Below are positions 11,475 to 22,986 of a stretch of DNA of 64,000 nt, in pieces. Each line of letters begins with the position of its first letter. Positions within the stretch are counted from its first letter, which is position 1. The notes beneath the pieces are model-generated. The model ran no database searches. It was not told where the DNA came from and saw only the letters and a program-made list of their open reading frames with translations. Where the stretch lies: positions 1,364,001 to 1,428,000 of the forward strand of contig CM074705.1 of assembly GCA_037367355.1 (NCBI GenBank), in the 5' to 3' direction. Both the position numbers and the translations under genes were made by a program. The stretch comes from Neoscytalidium dimidiatum (lineage: Eukaryota; Ascomycota; Dothideomycetes; Botryosphaeriales; Botryosphaeriaceae).

Positions 11475-12660
11475 ATGAATCAGATGGACTCCTATAACCC
11501 GTCGTTCTTTAATCAGACCAGTGCTCACCAGCAATTCGGCAGCTCGCCCATCCATGCCCAGCCCGCCCACGGCCCGCCGCCCCCGCAGTTCGCCCAGGGC
11601 ATCCAGCCGCCTCACCATCCGCCCTTCAGCAATGGCGCCGCAGCAGCGCCCGCCGGTGGCTTCCCGCTGGCCTCGAGCATGGGCATGGGTAGCGCCCAAG
11701 CCAGCGCCGGTGGGGTTATGATGCAGCCAGCTGCCATGCAGCAGCAGTCGCCGCGAGGTGAGTGGACGCGCCCCCCCTTCTGCCTTCGCCTAATCCGTCG
11801 CGCTGCCTGTCTCACACGCCCCAAGCCCAACAAGCTCAGAGATTGACATTTGGCCCGCAGTGCCCCAGAGTCCCTTCACCACCGCGCCTTTCTCCACTCC
11901 CATCCAGGCGCCCAACCAGAACCAGCAGCACCACTTCCAGTCCTTCAACAAGACCATCTCGCCCAACCGCCACGTCTCGCCCTATGCGCAGACCCCGCAA
12001 CAGCAGCACTTCCAGAACCAGCAACCCCAGTCGCTGTCGGACTCGTCGCAACCCATGGCTGCCCCGGTGAGCCTTCCATCGCACTCCGTCCAGCCCAAGC
12101 CGCACCACCAAGGCACCCCTACGCGGCCCACGGCCGCCACGCCCACCTCGCCCGGCCAGCTCCAGCGTGAGCGCGATCAGGTCACACTGCTGCTTGATAT
12201 CAACCGCGAACTTCTACAAGAGACTCTACGGTTACAAGAGCAAGGCAAAGGCGGCCTTATGACCAACCCACCCCCGGGCCAGGACAAGGACGGCGACGCT
12301 ACCAAACAGGTGGCGTCCAAGGAATACATCGAGTACGTGCCACAATGTGCAATTCTTGGCGCCATTCTAGAGTGCTGATTGAGATATCCAAACAGCTGCA
12401 TGCGCCGCTTGCAAGCCAATCTGTCATACCTTGCGAGCTTTGCCGATCGTATCCAGCATCCGAACAAGCCCGTACCGCCTGGTCCGGCAATCATGACGAT
12501 ACCTGCGGCGCCGCAAACCCTGAGCGAGATGTACACAAAGCTTCAAACCCTCTTTCCCGGCTGGAAAGGTCAGCTGCTTAAGCCAGGCGGCGCGCCCGGA
12601 CAGGGCAGTCCGCCACGACCAAATATGCAACAGTCGCCACAGCCTCCATCTCAAGGATGA
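11475..12660 (+). CDS. SSXT (SS18/GIF)-domain protein, likely SWI/SNF-associated coactivator
   Basis: Three exons (11475-11757, 11861-12332, 12396-12660; introns 11758-11860 and 12333-12395) encode 339 residues. The first about 190 residues are low-complexity Gln/Pro/His/Ala/Ser, as in transcriptional coactivators. Residues 195-272 resemble the SSXT N-terminal homology region of animal SS18 and plant GIF proteins: a helix reading LLLDINRELLQETLRLQEQGKG, an insert of about 25 residues, then a second helix with RRLQANLSYLASFAD. In animals SS18 is a dedicated subunit of the BAF (SWI/SNF) remodeller, and this family tethers coactivators to chromatin. The second splice join falls inside the domain and restores phase, which supports the model. 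Function in this fungus is inferred from the domain. Confidence 0.8.
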
Positions 12661-14701
12661 TTGGATGCATTGATGTATACTTCTCTGTACGACTTGTATA
12701 AGGGTTTCCTCTTGGATTTTCTCTTCCTGGGTTCTTTTTTTTTTTTTCCAATTTGGATGACGTTGGTTTTTTATTCATTGGGCACTCTTTCTCCCGGGTT
12801 TCATCACGAGATATTTCTTTCCTCCGACAAAAAGGCGCTGGCAAGATTTTCTTCGTTTCTCACGCAAAATTCCTTGCTCATAACTAGTGGAGCTAGATAT
12901 TTCCTTCCTGGCAGGGGACCGGCGCTCCGGACTGAATTATTTAAGCTACCTTTCTCGGTTCCTCCGCATACCCAGGCTCCTCCATAGTTTGTATAGGCTG
13001 AGCAACAGCTGATCGGAGAATTTCTTTAACTTCTGTAAACCGGTTTTCCCTCTTGGTCGTTGCTATTTTTGGGAACAGCTATGGGAATTTCTGATTGGCC
13101 TGCGAGTCAAGTCGGCGATATCACCAGCAACTATGGCAACTTAGCCACGAGACCTCCTGTGCAACCAGTCATCCTCATCTCCGGAATACGCTCAAACACT
13201 CCGATATTCAACTGCCCTTGCAAAGCAATTACGTGTGAGTTACGAAGCGCCGTACGTGCGTTCTGGCGCAGGCCTCGATGCGCGTATGCAAAGTGCATGA
13301 GGGTTGCTGCAGGCATGAAGCATTACCACGGTCAATCATGCAGAACTCATTACATGTTTACGTTCTTAACCATTTCCCCACCCGATGCTCCTTGACATGC
13401 GGGGAATCTCAAATGCGACGGTGCATACGTAGGTACATGGATTCGAGCCAAGTAACTCGATCCGACCCGGCAAGGGTCATCCATACACCGTCGTCGCAGG
13501 TACGCGTCTTTCCTGCCTCCCGCTTCGTACCGAGACGGAACGTCTAAAAATTTCGCCCTTTTTCCCACCCCGGGGAACAGCGCTTCTTGCGACGTTCAGA
13601 AGCAGTCGGACCTTTTCCCACAGAACCGCGCCTAGGTAGCCCGTTTTCTCAAGCAAAACTTTAGGAATGGGGTAGGCAAACCTCAAATCACGAACTCTTG
13701 TGGGCTGAGTTTGGTATCGCTTCGCGCTGAGTTCTTTTGATGGACTGATATTTATTCTCCTCCTCCCCTTTAACACGAAGATGTGTTCGAGGTCGAAAGC
13801 GTTCGGTAAATAGACTAACATGGAATACTGTACAAAAGAGGCTTAGCGTGATGTGTCGGCTTGTGTAAATAGTCTTCTCCTCATTAAACCCTTAGAGGGA
13901 TAATCCATTGAGTTCAACAAGATCACAATGGAGTCGACGTATGTGGCAGCTTGCTGATTATTGATGACCACGTATAGAAGTGCAAATGAGTATTCAAGAG
14001 AAAATTAGTCATAGGCGATTCAGCTCGATTCACCCTTACAAGGTGCGGTCCGGACATCCAGGTAGTACGGCCCTTTGAGGGAGTGACGCGTAATGATGTA
14101 AGTAAGCGATTGCTTGCAGTGATTTTTGAAGCGAGGCGAGAAGCATTGCTGAGATGGAAAGCCGAGCTTTCCTTTTGGTGTACAGTGGTACATGAATTCA
14201 AGGAGAACGAAAAATGGGACTTGATTTAACAACGTGATAGAGAACAGCCTTACTTGCGTGCGAGAGGATACGGACAGTTTCGTTGATAGGGCGGTGTCCG
14301 GAAAGTCACAGTAATTACATGAGATTTAGGAGAGGAGTATCTGCCCAGCTGGAACACTTTTGGATATACCACCCGAATTTTTCGAGGACGAAAGCAGGCA
14401 TAATGTACGTAGGGAAAGGGAAATGAACTAGAAATGCAAATTCTTGCTTTATTAATCAGCGCTGGTGGAGTAGCTAGGTATCTTTCTTGCGAAGATTATG
14501 TTTGCCGAGCAGGCGATCAAAGAAGATCATAGCATCGGCATTTCGTATGGGTGATCAGCCATGGTCCTTCAGAACTATGCACACCCCACTGGATGCCTGA
14601 TTTACGCATACAGTTCCCTGCGACAGATTGTCGATTCCGTTCTCTTCCGTCGTAAGCCACCACGGACTCTGAAGACTTTATACCATGTCCCGCCAAAACA
14701 T
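12661..14701. other. Convergent intergenic stretch between the SSXT gene and SRP14
   Basis: Both neighbours end here. No coding region is supported. There is a T-rich 3' tract at 12735-12750 and a cluster of nested inverted repeats at 13414-13498, listed separately. Confidence 0.55.
13414..13498. repeat. Nested imperfect inverted repeats
   Basis: Three complementary pairs are packed into 85 bases: 13414-13423 with 13485-13498 (the latter longer by one CGA unit, plus a loop-side base), 13439-13447 with 13456-13463 (one bulge), and a perfect 5-base stem 13464-13468 with 13474-13478. The arrangement could fold like a small structured RNA, but no tRNA boxes or known RNA motif fit. Confidence 0.4.
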
Positions 14702-15262
14702 TCAGTTTTTCTTTTCGCCATCCCCACCGGTCGTCTTCTTCTTTTTCTTGTCCTTCTTCCGCTTGCTCCGATCCCTCGGCTTCAGCGACGACATGCCCGC
14801 CTTGCAGACGTCCGCGTAGCGCGCGTAGAAACCCTCGAGCTGATCGGGCTGCACGATGGTCGACAGCTTGATCTTCCGATCGCGCTTCGGCTTCGACTTG
14901 CCGTTGGTGGCGCGCACGATGATGGGGAGGGGGTTGGGCGGGTGCGTGTCCCACAGCGGGTCGTCGGCGACCTTGGCCGGTGTGCTCTCGCGGGAATTGA
15001 GGTCGAAGGTGACTGTTACAACAGATTACAATGACAGTTCTACAGTCTCCGTGAGATAGGAGAGTGGTGAATCTTGGAAGGGGCAGCGTACGGCGTTTTT
15101 GGGTCAGGTAGACGGTGCCATGGTCTCTGTTGCGCCGCGCGTCGAACAGCTCCACGAGCCGCTCAAAAAACTGTTGGCAGTGAAATTAGCTTGTAAGGAA
15201 AGCCGCGGGAGCCTGTGGGAGCAAGAGCATACCTCCTCATTGCTGAGGTGCTTGTCGGCCAT
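14702..15262 (-). CDS. SRP14: Signal recognition particle 14 kDa subunit
   Basis: SRP14 belongs to the Alu domain of the signal recognition particle, which pauses translation while secretory proteins are delivered to the ER. Three exons (15233-15262, 15092-15170, 14702-15012; introns 15171-15232 and 15013-15091) give 139 residues. The protein starts MADKHLSNEEFFERLVELFD, typical of the family, and continues through GTVYLTQKR and a beta-sheet core to SKPKRDRKIKLSTIV. It ends with a lysine-rich tail (RSKRKKDKKKKK) of the kind that contacts SRP RNA. The 30-base first exon is confirmed by the conserved N-terminus. It is divergent from NOM1 across a 212-base promoter. Intact. Confidence 0.95.
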
Positions 15263-15474
15263 GTTGTCGAGGAGGCGCGGGCATGCAGCAGCAATTGCTC
15301 AGATTCGACTGACGTCGCGGTGGTAGTGCGGGTCCCGCGTCGGCGAGGCCGGGGGTGTGTGTGCCAACGCGAGTCATTCTTCACCGCCCTGCATGGGCTG
15401 GCGCGCGCTATCGTTGTAAATCATTCCCGGGGTCCTGGACCTACTCCGAGATTTTTCGCAGACATCACTCCAGA
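15263..15474. promoter_or_regulatory. Bidirectional promoter between SRP14 and NOM1
   Basis: Only 212 bases separate the two start codons, so both promoters and leaders must fit here. No clear TATA box is seen. It includes a TGACGTCGCGG sequence near 15310-15320 with a TGACGTC core like a CREB/ATF site, which could be a shared element. That role is inferred. Confidence 0.5.
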
Positions 15475-18334
15475 ATGCGCCAACGCTCTTTCGGCGGGCC
15501 CAAGCTGCCGCGCGAGCTCCTCGACCAGATCGGAGGTACTTGCTACCCCAATTCTGTCTATAATGCTCTTTCTAACCCTGATTTTTTCTGCAGCTTCGAG
15601 GCCTTCAAGCGGCAAAGGGCGTGCCCGCGGCTCGGCATTAGGTCGTAAAGAGCGCCGGAAGGCGGAACGCGAGCAAAAGAGATCCCAGCGCCGGCAACCG
15701 CGCCACTTTCAACACCATGGCGCCGAAGATATCTCGGATGAGGATGAGGACGAAGATGCCTTTACTCCCCCGCCGCAACCACCCAGGCCTGAGAAGCGCA
15801 AGGCGGAAGAGAAGCCGCTAAAGTCAGCACTCAAGCGCGCCGGTGCCCCTACACCGGAGAAAGACTCGGGAAAAGATAGAGGAACAAAGGAGGAAGTCAA
15901 GTTGTCAAAAAAGAAGGAAAAGAGGAAGAGGACACCGTCGCCGTCACCGCCACCAGTACCGAAGAAGGTCCAGGCAAAACTAGAGGAGGACGATGCCGAG
16001 ATTGCGGCTCTGGAGAGAAAACTGGGCATAAAGAAGAAAAAACTGCCGAAGGAATTCGAGGACGATGGTCTAGCCGATCTCTTGGACGGCCTGGATGATG
16101 AACTCGACTTTGCTGTCACGGGAAAGAGAAAGAGGTCATCAGAGGACCAGGCATGGCTGGAGAGCAAGCGCCGGAAGGCCGCCGGAGGTCTGACTGCCGA
16201 AGAGAGCTTTAGCGAAGATGACAGTGAGGAGGACGACGAGTCTCTGGGATCTGGCGCCGAGGAGGACGATGAGCTGGAAGACGGTTTGAACGGCGATGAT
16301 GATAGTGAGGGCGAGGGAGAAGGCGACTTCAACGGGTTTTCGGACGATGAGGAGGATGAACAAGAGGGGGGCGGAGACTTAGAAGACGACATGGATGTCG
16401 AATCCGATAAAGATGACGCATCTGAGGTGGAAGAACAAAAACCAAGGGTCCGAGAAAACCCTTACAAACCACCTGTTCCAGTGGAAGCGGTGCCGACCGG
16501 AAAATATATTCCACCTTCACTACGAGGTCCTCCATCATCCGACGCGGAGGCCATGACGAGATTACGCAGGCAGACCCAAGGTCTTTTGAATCGTCTCTCT
16601 GAAGCGAACCTCCTTTCCATTCTCAAGGATATTGAGAAGCTCTACCAAAATAACCCTCGTCAATACGTCACGACAACGTTAATAGACCTGCTTCTCAGCC
16701 TTATTTGTGATCGGACTAGCCTACAGGATACCTTCATAATCTTACACGCTGGTTTCACTTCAGCGGTATACAAGGTCATTGGCATGGACTTCGGAGCTCA
16801 ACTTGTCGAGCGCTTTGTTGCAGAATTCGACAAGTACTATAACAAGTATGACGAGGACTCCAGCGGCAAAGAGACAACAAATCTGGTATCTCTAATAGCA
16901 GAACTGTACAACTTTCAAGTCGTAGGCTGTAACCTCGTTTTTGACTACATCCGAATCTTCCTGGAAGAGCTGAAAGAGCTCAACACTGAGCTGCTTCTCA
17001 GAATTGTCCGGATGTCTGGTCCTCAGCTACGACAAGACGATCCTGCTGCCCTGAAGGATATTGTCATCCTCCTTCAGAAATCGGTGGCGAAAACTGGAGA
17101 GGCAAATCTTTCTGTCCGCACCAAGTTTATGATTGAGACCATCAACAATCTCAAGAATAATCGTATGAAGACGGGTGTCGCAGCATCAGCCATCACGTCC
17201 GAGCACACCACTCGTATGAAAAAAACCCTGGGCTCGCTCAACTCGAGATCGATTAAGGCAAGCGAACCTCTCAGGATTGGGCTCAAGGACCTTCGCGACA
17301 CCGAAAAGAAAGGAAAGTGGTGGCTAGTTGGTGCAAGCTGGAGAAATAATATGGCAGACGAAGCTGAAGTGGAAGAGAAGTCGTCAAAAGAGAAAAAGAA
17401 AGAAGAGTCTGCGGAAGAGATCATTGAGAGCGGCACTACAGACTTGATGCAGCTAGCCAAGGAGCAGCGCATGAACACCGACATCCGACGCGCCATCTTT
17501 ATCAGCATCATGTCTGCCTCAGACTTTAAGGACGCGCATCTACGGCTTATGAAGTTACGACTGAAGAAGACTCAGGAGCTCGAGATCCCGAAGGTCCTCA
17601 TCCATTGTGCCGGCGCGGAACAAAGCTACAATCCTTATTACACATTGATCGCCCGCCGCCTGTGCTCGGAAAAGCCCCTGAAGAAGGCTTTTCAATTTAG
17701 TCTCTGGGACCTCTTCAGACGCATGGGCGAAAAGGACGACGCGGATGATGCCGACTTCGACGAGGAGGAAGAAGAGACTCTGACTACGCGGAAAGTTGTG
17801 AACTTGGCAAAAATGTTTGGTACTCTGGTTGCGGAGGGCGGTCTCTCCATTGCCGCGCTGAAGGTACGTGCATCAATTTCCCTTGCCCCTCGTTATCGTG
17901 AAGTGATGGCGGAAAAGCCGAATAAGCGCCCACATCCCGTCAATTCCCGACCTCTCCGTACGGTCCACTCAGTCAATCCTCGAGCCCAGCTTATGTGTCC
18001 GTTGGGAAACCGCTAATTGGGCCCACAGACTTTGAACTTCGGCTACTTGCAGCCAAAGACGGAGGCTTTTGTCGAAGTGCTATTGTCGACGGCGATTCTG
18101 AGGTCACAAAAAAGGACAGCGGACCAGAGGAACGAGGAGGCATTGCTGGACGTGATTATGCATGCAAAAGAGGCGCCGCAGATGGCACGAGGCTTGCAAT
18201 ACTTTTTCAAGAAGGTAATCAGCAAGGCGGAGGCTGCGGCCAACAAGTCGGAGAGAGACACGGTCCGGTGGGGCGCAGCGGTGGCGGCAGACGGGCTCAC
18301 GGTGCTGGCGACACAGCGCATTGAGGCTGAGTAG
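15475..18334 (+). CDS. SGD1: Nucleolar MIF4G/MA3-domain protein (NOM1/Sgd1)
   Basis: Yeast Sgd1 is an essential nucleolar protein of 40S subunit biogenesis, and human NOM1 has the same architecture and anchors PP1 in the nucleolus. Three exons (15475-15535, 15594-17863, 18029-18334; introns 15536-15593 and 17864-18028) give 878 residues. The first about 340 residues are charged and disordered, with lysine-rich stretches (KKKEKRKR, LGIKKKKLPKEFED) and long acidic runs, as expected of a nucleolar protein. A MIF4G domain spans about residues 343-546 (LLNRLSEANLLSILKDIEKL onward). An MA3 domain follows at about 645-765 (IRRAIFISIMSASDFKDAH). The last exon carries the conserved C-terminal helix region (NFGYLQPKTEAFVEVLLST). 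Both splice joins are in phase. Intact. Confidence 0.93.
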
Positions 18335-18590
18335 CGCAGATGCAGACGCAGGCAGATAGAAAGCATTTCGTGCCTAATGATGCAAAGGCTCATTCATGCT
18401 GCGCGATTAACCAGTGACTTGGGTGCTGATATCACCCACGTGCCAAGCGCGCGAATTGCCGCATTTTGCCGCCCAGCGCTCCGACGCCCCGAGTGTTTTC
18501 GCCCGTCGTCGATTGTCAGCCATCGCCAGCTGCAGAACCCTCACTCCTCCACCTCCTCCCCACCCTCCGCGTCCATCTCGCGCCGCCCAA

Positions 18591-20285
18591 ATGTTCAAGC
18601 AACTGATACCCAAGACGCCCGCCCGCCCGCTCGTGCTCGCGGCGCGCCGCAGCGCCTTCCGTCCCGTCTCCTCAACATTCCCGCTCGTTGACCGGTCAAA
18701 ACGGACATATGCCACCGACGCTGCGGAGAAGGACCTCGTTATCATCGGCGGCGGTGTCGCTGGCTATGTTGCTGCCATCAAGGCCGGCCAGGCCGGCTTG
18801 TCGGTCGCTTGCATCGAGAAGCGCGGCGCCCTAGGCGGCACCTGCCTGAACGTCGGCTGCATTCCCTCCAAGTCGCTGCTCAACAACTCGCACCTGTACC
18901 ACCAGATCCTTCACGACACCAAGAACCGCGGTATCGAGGTCGGCGATGTCAAGCTCAATCTCGAGCAGATGATGAAGGCCAAGGAGACCTCGGTCTCCGG
19001 TCTCACCAAGGGTATTGAGTTCTTGTTCAAGAAGAACAATGTCGAGTACATCAAGGGCACCGGCGCATTCGCCGACGAGCACACCGTCAAGGTCAACCTG
19101 ATCGAGGGCGGCGAGACCTCTGTGCGCGGCAAGAACATCATCATCGCCACCGGCTCCGAGGCCACTCCCTTTCCCGGCCTGACGATTGACGAGGAGAAGG
19201 TCATCACCAGCACCGGCGCCATTGCCCTCAAGCAGGTTCCCAACAAGATGGTTGTCATTGGCGGTGGTATCATTGGTCTCGAGATGGTGGGTTCCAACTG
19301 CGATTGGTGCAAGCGTCACATAATAACCGTAGCAGGCTTCCGTTTGGTCGCGCCTGGGCGCCGAGGTCACCGTCGTCGAGTTCCTGGGCCAGATCGGTGG
19401 TCCCGGCATGGACGCTGAGATTGCCAAGGGCATCCAGAAGATCCTCCAGAAGCAGGGCATTAAGTTCAAGACCGGCACCAAGGTCTCGAGTGGTGATGCT
19501 TCCGGCGAGAATGTCAAGGTTGCTGTCGAGGCTGCCAAGGGCGGCAAGGAGGAGACTGTAAGCCCCAATTATGCCCATACGGCATGCAGCTACTAACTGC
19601 GAGCTCCAGCTTGACGCAGATGTCGTCCTTGTTGCCATTGGCCGTCGCCCCTACACTGCCGGTCTCGGTATTGAGAACATTGGCATCGAGACCGATGAGA
19701 AGGGCCGTTTGATCATCGACCACGAATACCGCACTAAGATCCCCCACATCCGTGTGATTGGCGACTGCACTTTTGGCCCCATGCTTGCCCACAAGGCTGA
19801 GGAGGAAGCCGTTGCTGCTGTCGAGTACATTTCGAAGGGTTACGGTCATGTCAACTACGGCGTCATCCCCTCGGTCATGTACACTCACCCCGAGGTCGCC
19901 TGGGTCGGCCAGAACGAGGCCGAGGTCAAGGCCGCCGGTATCAAATACAAGGTCGGCACCTTCCCTTTCTCCGCCAACTCGCGTGCGAAGACCAACCTCG
20001 ACACCGAGGGTCTGGTTAAGTTCATCGCCGACGCCGAGACCGACCGTATCCTTGGTGTCCACATCATCGGCCCCAACGCTGGTGAGATGATTGCTGAGGC
20101 TGGCCTTGCCATTGAGTACGGTGCTTCTTCGGAGGACGTCGCGCGGGTGTGCCACGCCCACCCCACGCTCAGCGAAGCGTAAGTGTCCTGAAACCCCGAA
20201 TTTTTGTGCCCATTATGCTAATTACCTTTCAAACAGTTTCAAGGAAGCTGCCCTCAACACCTACGATAAGGCTATCCACTACTAG
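18591..20285 (+). CDS. LPD1: Dihydrolipoyl dehydrogenase, mitochondrial (E3)
   Basis: This FAD enzyme re-oxidises dihydrolipoamide with NAD+ and serves as the E3 subunit of pyruvate, 2-oxoglutarate and branched-chain dehydrogenases and of the glycine cleavage system. Four exons (18591-19286, 19336-19557, 19610-20178, 20237-20285) give 511 residues. Residues 1-40 form an Arg/Ser/Ala presequence ending RTYATDA. The FAD site is [13 protein letters not shown] (glycines 53-55 and 58). The redox disulfide is C85 and C90 in [13 protein letters not shown]. The NAD site is [12 protein letters not shown] at about 220-232. The catalytic His-Glu pair is H490 and E495 in HAHPTLSEA. The last exon is only 49 bases, but it completes [16 protein letters not shown] as in orthologues. 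Intact. It lies 256 bases after NOM1 on the same strand. Confidence 0.97.
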
Positions 20286-22986
20286 ACGGGTTGGTAGCAT
20301 TGGCATTTGGCATCATTGGGGTTTGCATAAGGTGCAATGGTGCAGCGGGAAAATGGTGGGTTTCCTTCTCTCCTGTTCTCTTAGCATGAGTGAGCGAGCG
20401 AGATCGAGCGAGTTCAAAGCTGCAGTTGTTGTCCATGACGGTTGGTGAAGACCCCTCTGCTTCTTCAGCTTCTTCAGCTTTGAATATTCTGGCGGATGAG
20501 ATGAGGGCGAGACGAACACAAAACAAAAATCATGACAAGCCGCGACTACCACTGTGCATAGTTTTTCGCCTGTAGGATATGGAGGTCTGATGAGGACGAC
20601 GATGGGAAGGGTATAGACATTTTTTTTTCACTCTGCATCTTAAATCTCTTTCATCTGTTTCCTGTCTAGTCATACCTGCCCATACCCGGCCCATTGGAGG
20701 CGCGAACAGTGGATTTTAGAGGATGATCAAAAACAAAGCCGAGGAGTATCTGGCGTTGAGGTTGAGGTGATGATGTGCGACAAGGTTCCCGCCGACAATG
20801 TCCGACTTTCTCCGAAGGGGAAGTTCCCTTTACCCATGACGTTCAACGTCCACGTCGTCATATTTGCTCTCCACCTCGGGTACTGCCAGCAGCTCACATC
20901 CCGAATCTCTTCTCCGCGCGCCGCTCGCACAACATTCCAATACCGGTTCATCCGAGGTCGAACACATGCTGTACGTAACCAAAAGAAGCGACGCGACAGC
21001 CGCGAGGCGGCTACACAATTCCTAATACCGTCCGTTCCGCTCTTTTTCTTCTTGCACTGCCCCGATGGAACGCCTCTCTCCCCAGCATCTTCGAACATTT
21101 GACTCTTGAACGCCACATCGGTAGGTGTAGCTGGCGTCTCAGGATATGGGGAGGCTGGGTGTCGGGGCGGTTACTATACCCGCGCCGAGACAGTAGCTTG
21201 AGGCAGACGCAGCTTCAGAAGGGCAACAACGCTGAAGGAGGATTTCCGTTGGCCCCCCTCTCCTGCAAGGCCGCAGCCGCAACGCTTTGGGCTTGAGGAC
21301 GTATTCCTTTCGCCGCGGCGCGGTCCTCTTGCCGCCAATCGGCTCGTCTGGGCGGATTGTGAGGTCGGAGACGTGGAGGCGTGTGTGGTTTGGTTGCTGG
21401 GGGGTGCGCGTACCATACGAGGTTTCGAACCGCTGCTGATGCGAGGGGTGGACGTTCACAGTCCTCCACTTGCATATTCTCCGGCAGAGGGGGAATCAGG
21501 TAGAAATGACATGCAGAAAAACGCTAGAAAGTGCGGCTCTCAATTGGTGACGTAGGCTCATTCGGGGCCCCCGACAGCGCGAATCCAGCAGTCATACTTC
21601 TCACCACGGTCCTCATTTCTGTCTTGACACCTAGAGCCGCTGCACTAGGCGGGAATGGCAAAACGACGGTCGTCCGTCCATTTTCCTTCCCTTTCCCTTC
21701 GCGCGCGGCTGTCCCCGCCGACCGGCAACGTCGCACCAATGCTTATTCGAACCGCAGAGGCAGAAGAGGCGGGGACGGAGAATTTCGCATGAAATTCCGA
21801 TCTCCTTTGGCGGGAAGGAAGATATATTAAGGAGACCCTGTCGATCTCCCGAAACGCAGGTAAAGCGAACCGTTCTAAGAGACGGACTCGGGTGGTGGAT
21901 TGGTCATCGGGTCTCTGGATCCAGCGATTGGAAGAAAGATCGGATTTTCTTTCGATTCCTGATTCCGCTCGGTCGGTGTGTCTTGCAATCGTAGAAGGAA
22001 GACGAGAGCACGCGGATATAGGTGGTTATGTACGGGTTGCCTGACTGGATAGGGATTTTTACACCCCCTTTTCCGTCCAGAGCGGCGGTATGGGAGGGCG
22101 GATATGCTGGCATCCGAGAGCCGCAGACTGGGGATCTCATTCCCGCCGTTACATACATACATACATGAGGTGCCTATACTTTCCCAAAAATTCAGAAAAA
22201 TCCTGGAACAATTGTGTACGAAAAATGGAAAAGCTGAAGCGATAAGTTTGTATGGAAAGAGGGGTATTTGAGTACTCGAAACAGTTCATATCCAATCGAG
22301 CGCCGTTCCGTCTATTCGAAGTTGAGTTTCCTTTTCACATTTCTCAGAGAGAAGAGGAGCGCGAGAGGGAAAAAAAGAGACAGGGAAAAGAACTGTGCCA
22401 GATGTCGACACCTGAAAAGTGAAATGACTTTAAAGCATACAATGGTGAGCTAACGACGACGGTTGATCGTCCGCTAATTTTACTTTCAGTCTTTGCGTCC
22501 CCTCCTGTAATTGACTCCATGACAATCATCATCAACCCGAGAGGAAATGTGTGCCTGCCAAACCAAACAACCGGTCTTTGGGGTATTGCCTGCCATCATT
22601 GAGATAATCTTCTTTGCCTTCTCCTCGTTTCAATCATGGTCGAGGGGGAGCCGTTATATAAATTCTTGAGAAGCCAAACAAAGAGGTAACCAAAGGAGCA
22701 AAGAGTAACAAGTACTAAAAGAAAAGGGAAAAAATAATCTTCGCCCCGTTTGCCCCATTCGCCTCATCATTACGGACGTTCCAAATTCATTCGTGCTTGG
22801 TGAAATGCCTTACGTTGAACAAAGCTGACGGCCGGCCGTCTCGCAGAGACTTAGTCGTACCCGAACAGGTTTCAATGTATGGATGTAGTTGTCGTGTCAT
22901 ATCAAATCAAAGACCATACCGGGCAAGCTGTTGGGTCCCTTCGGCAAATCTTACACGAGCAAATAACCGCGTACATTCCAGAGCGT
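20286..22986. other. Convergent intergenic stretch, 2.7 kb
   Basis: Lies between the 3' ends of the dehydrogenase and the coiled-coil gene. Open frames at 21139-21475 and 21531-21830 lack domains, splice patterns and consistent composition. AT content rises between 22.2 and 22.8 kb, as in 3' regions. Nothing else was recognised. Confidence 0.5.

Noticed and set aside
16139..16392. Minus-strand open frames rich in serine within the NOM1 gene
   Set aside because: They are the antisense of the acidic (GAG/GAT) runs of NOM1 and read as poly-Ser only for that reason.
21395..21435. GGTTCGAAACC on the minus strand, resembling a tRNA B box
   Set aside because: The flanking bases do not pair as a T stem, and no A box or acceptor stem was found at the right distance.
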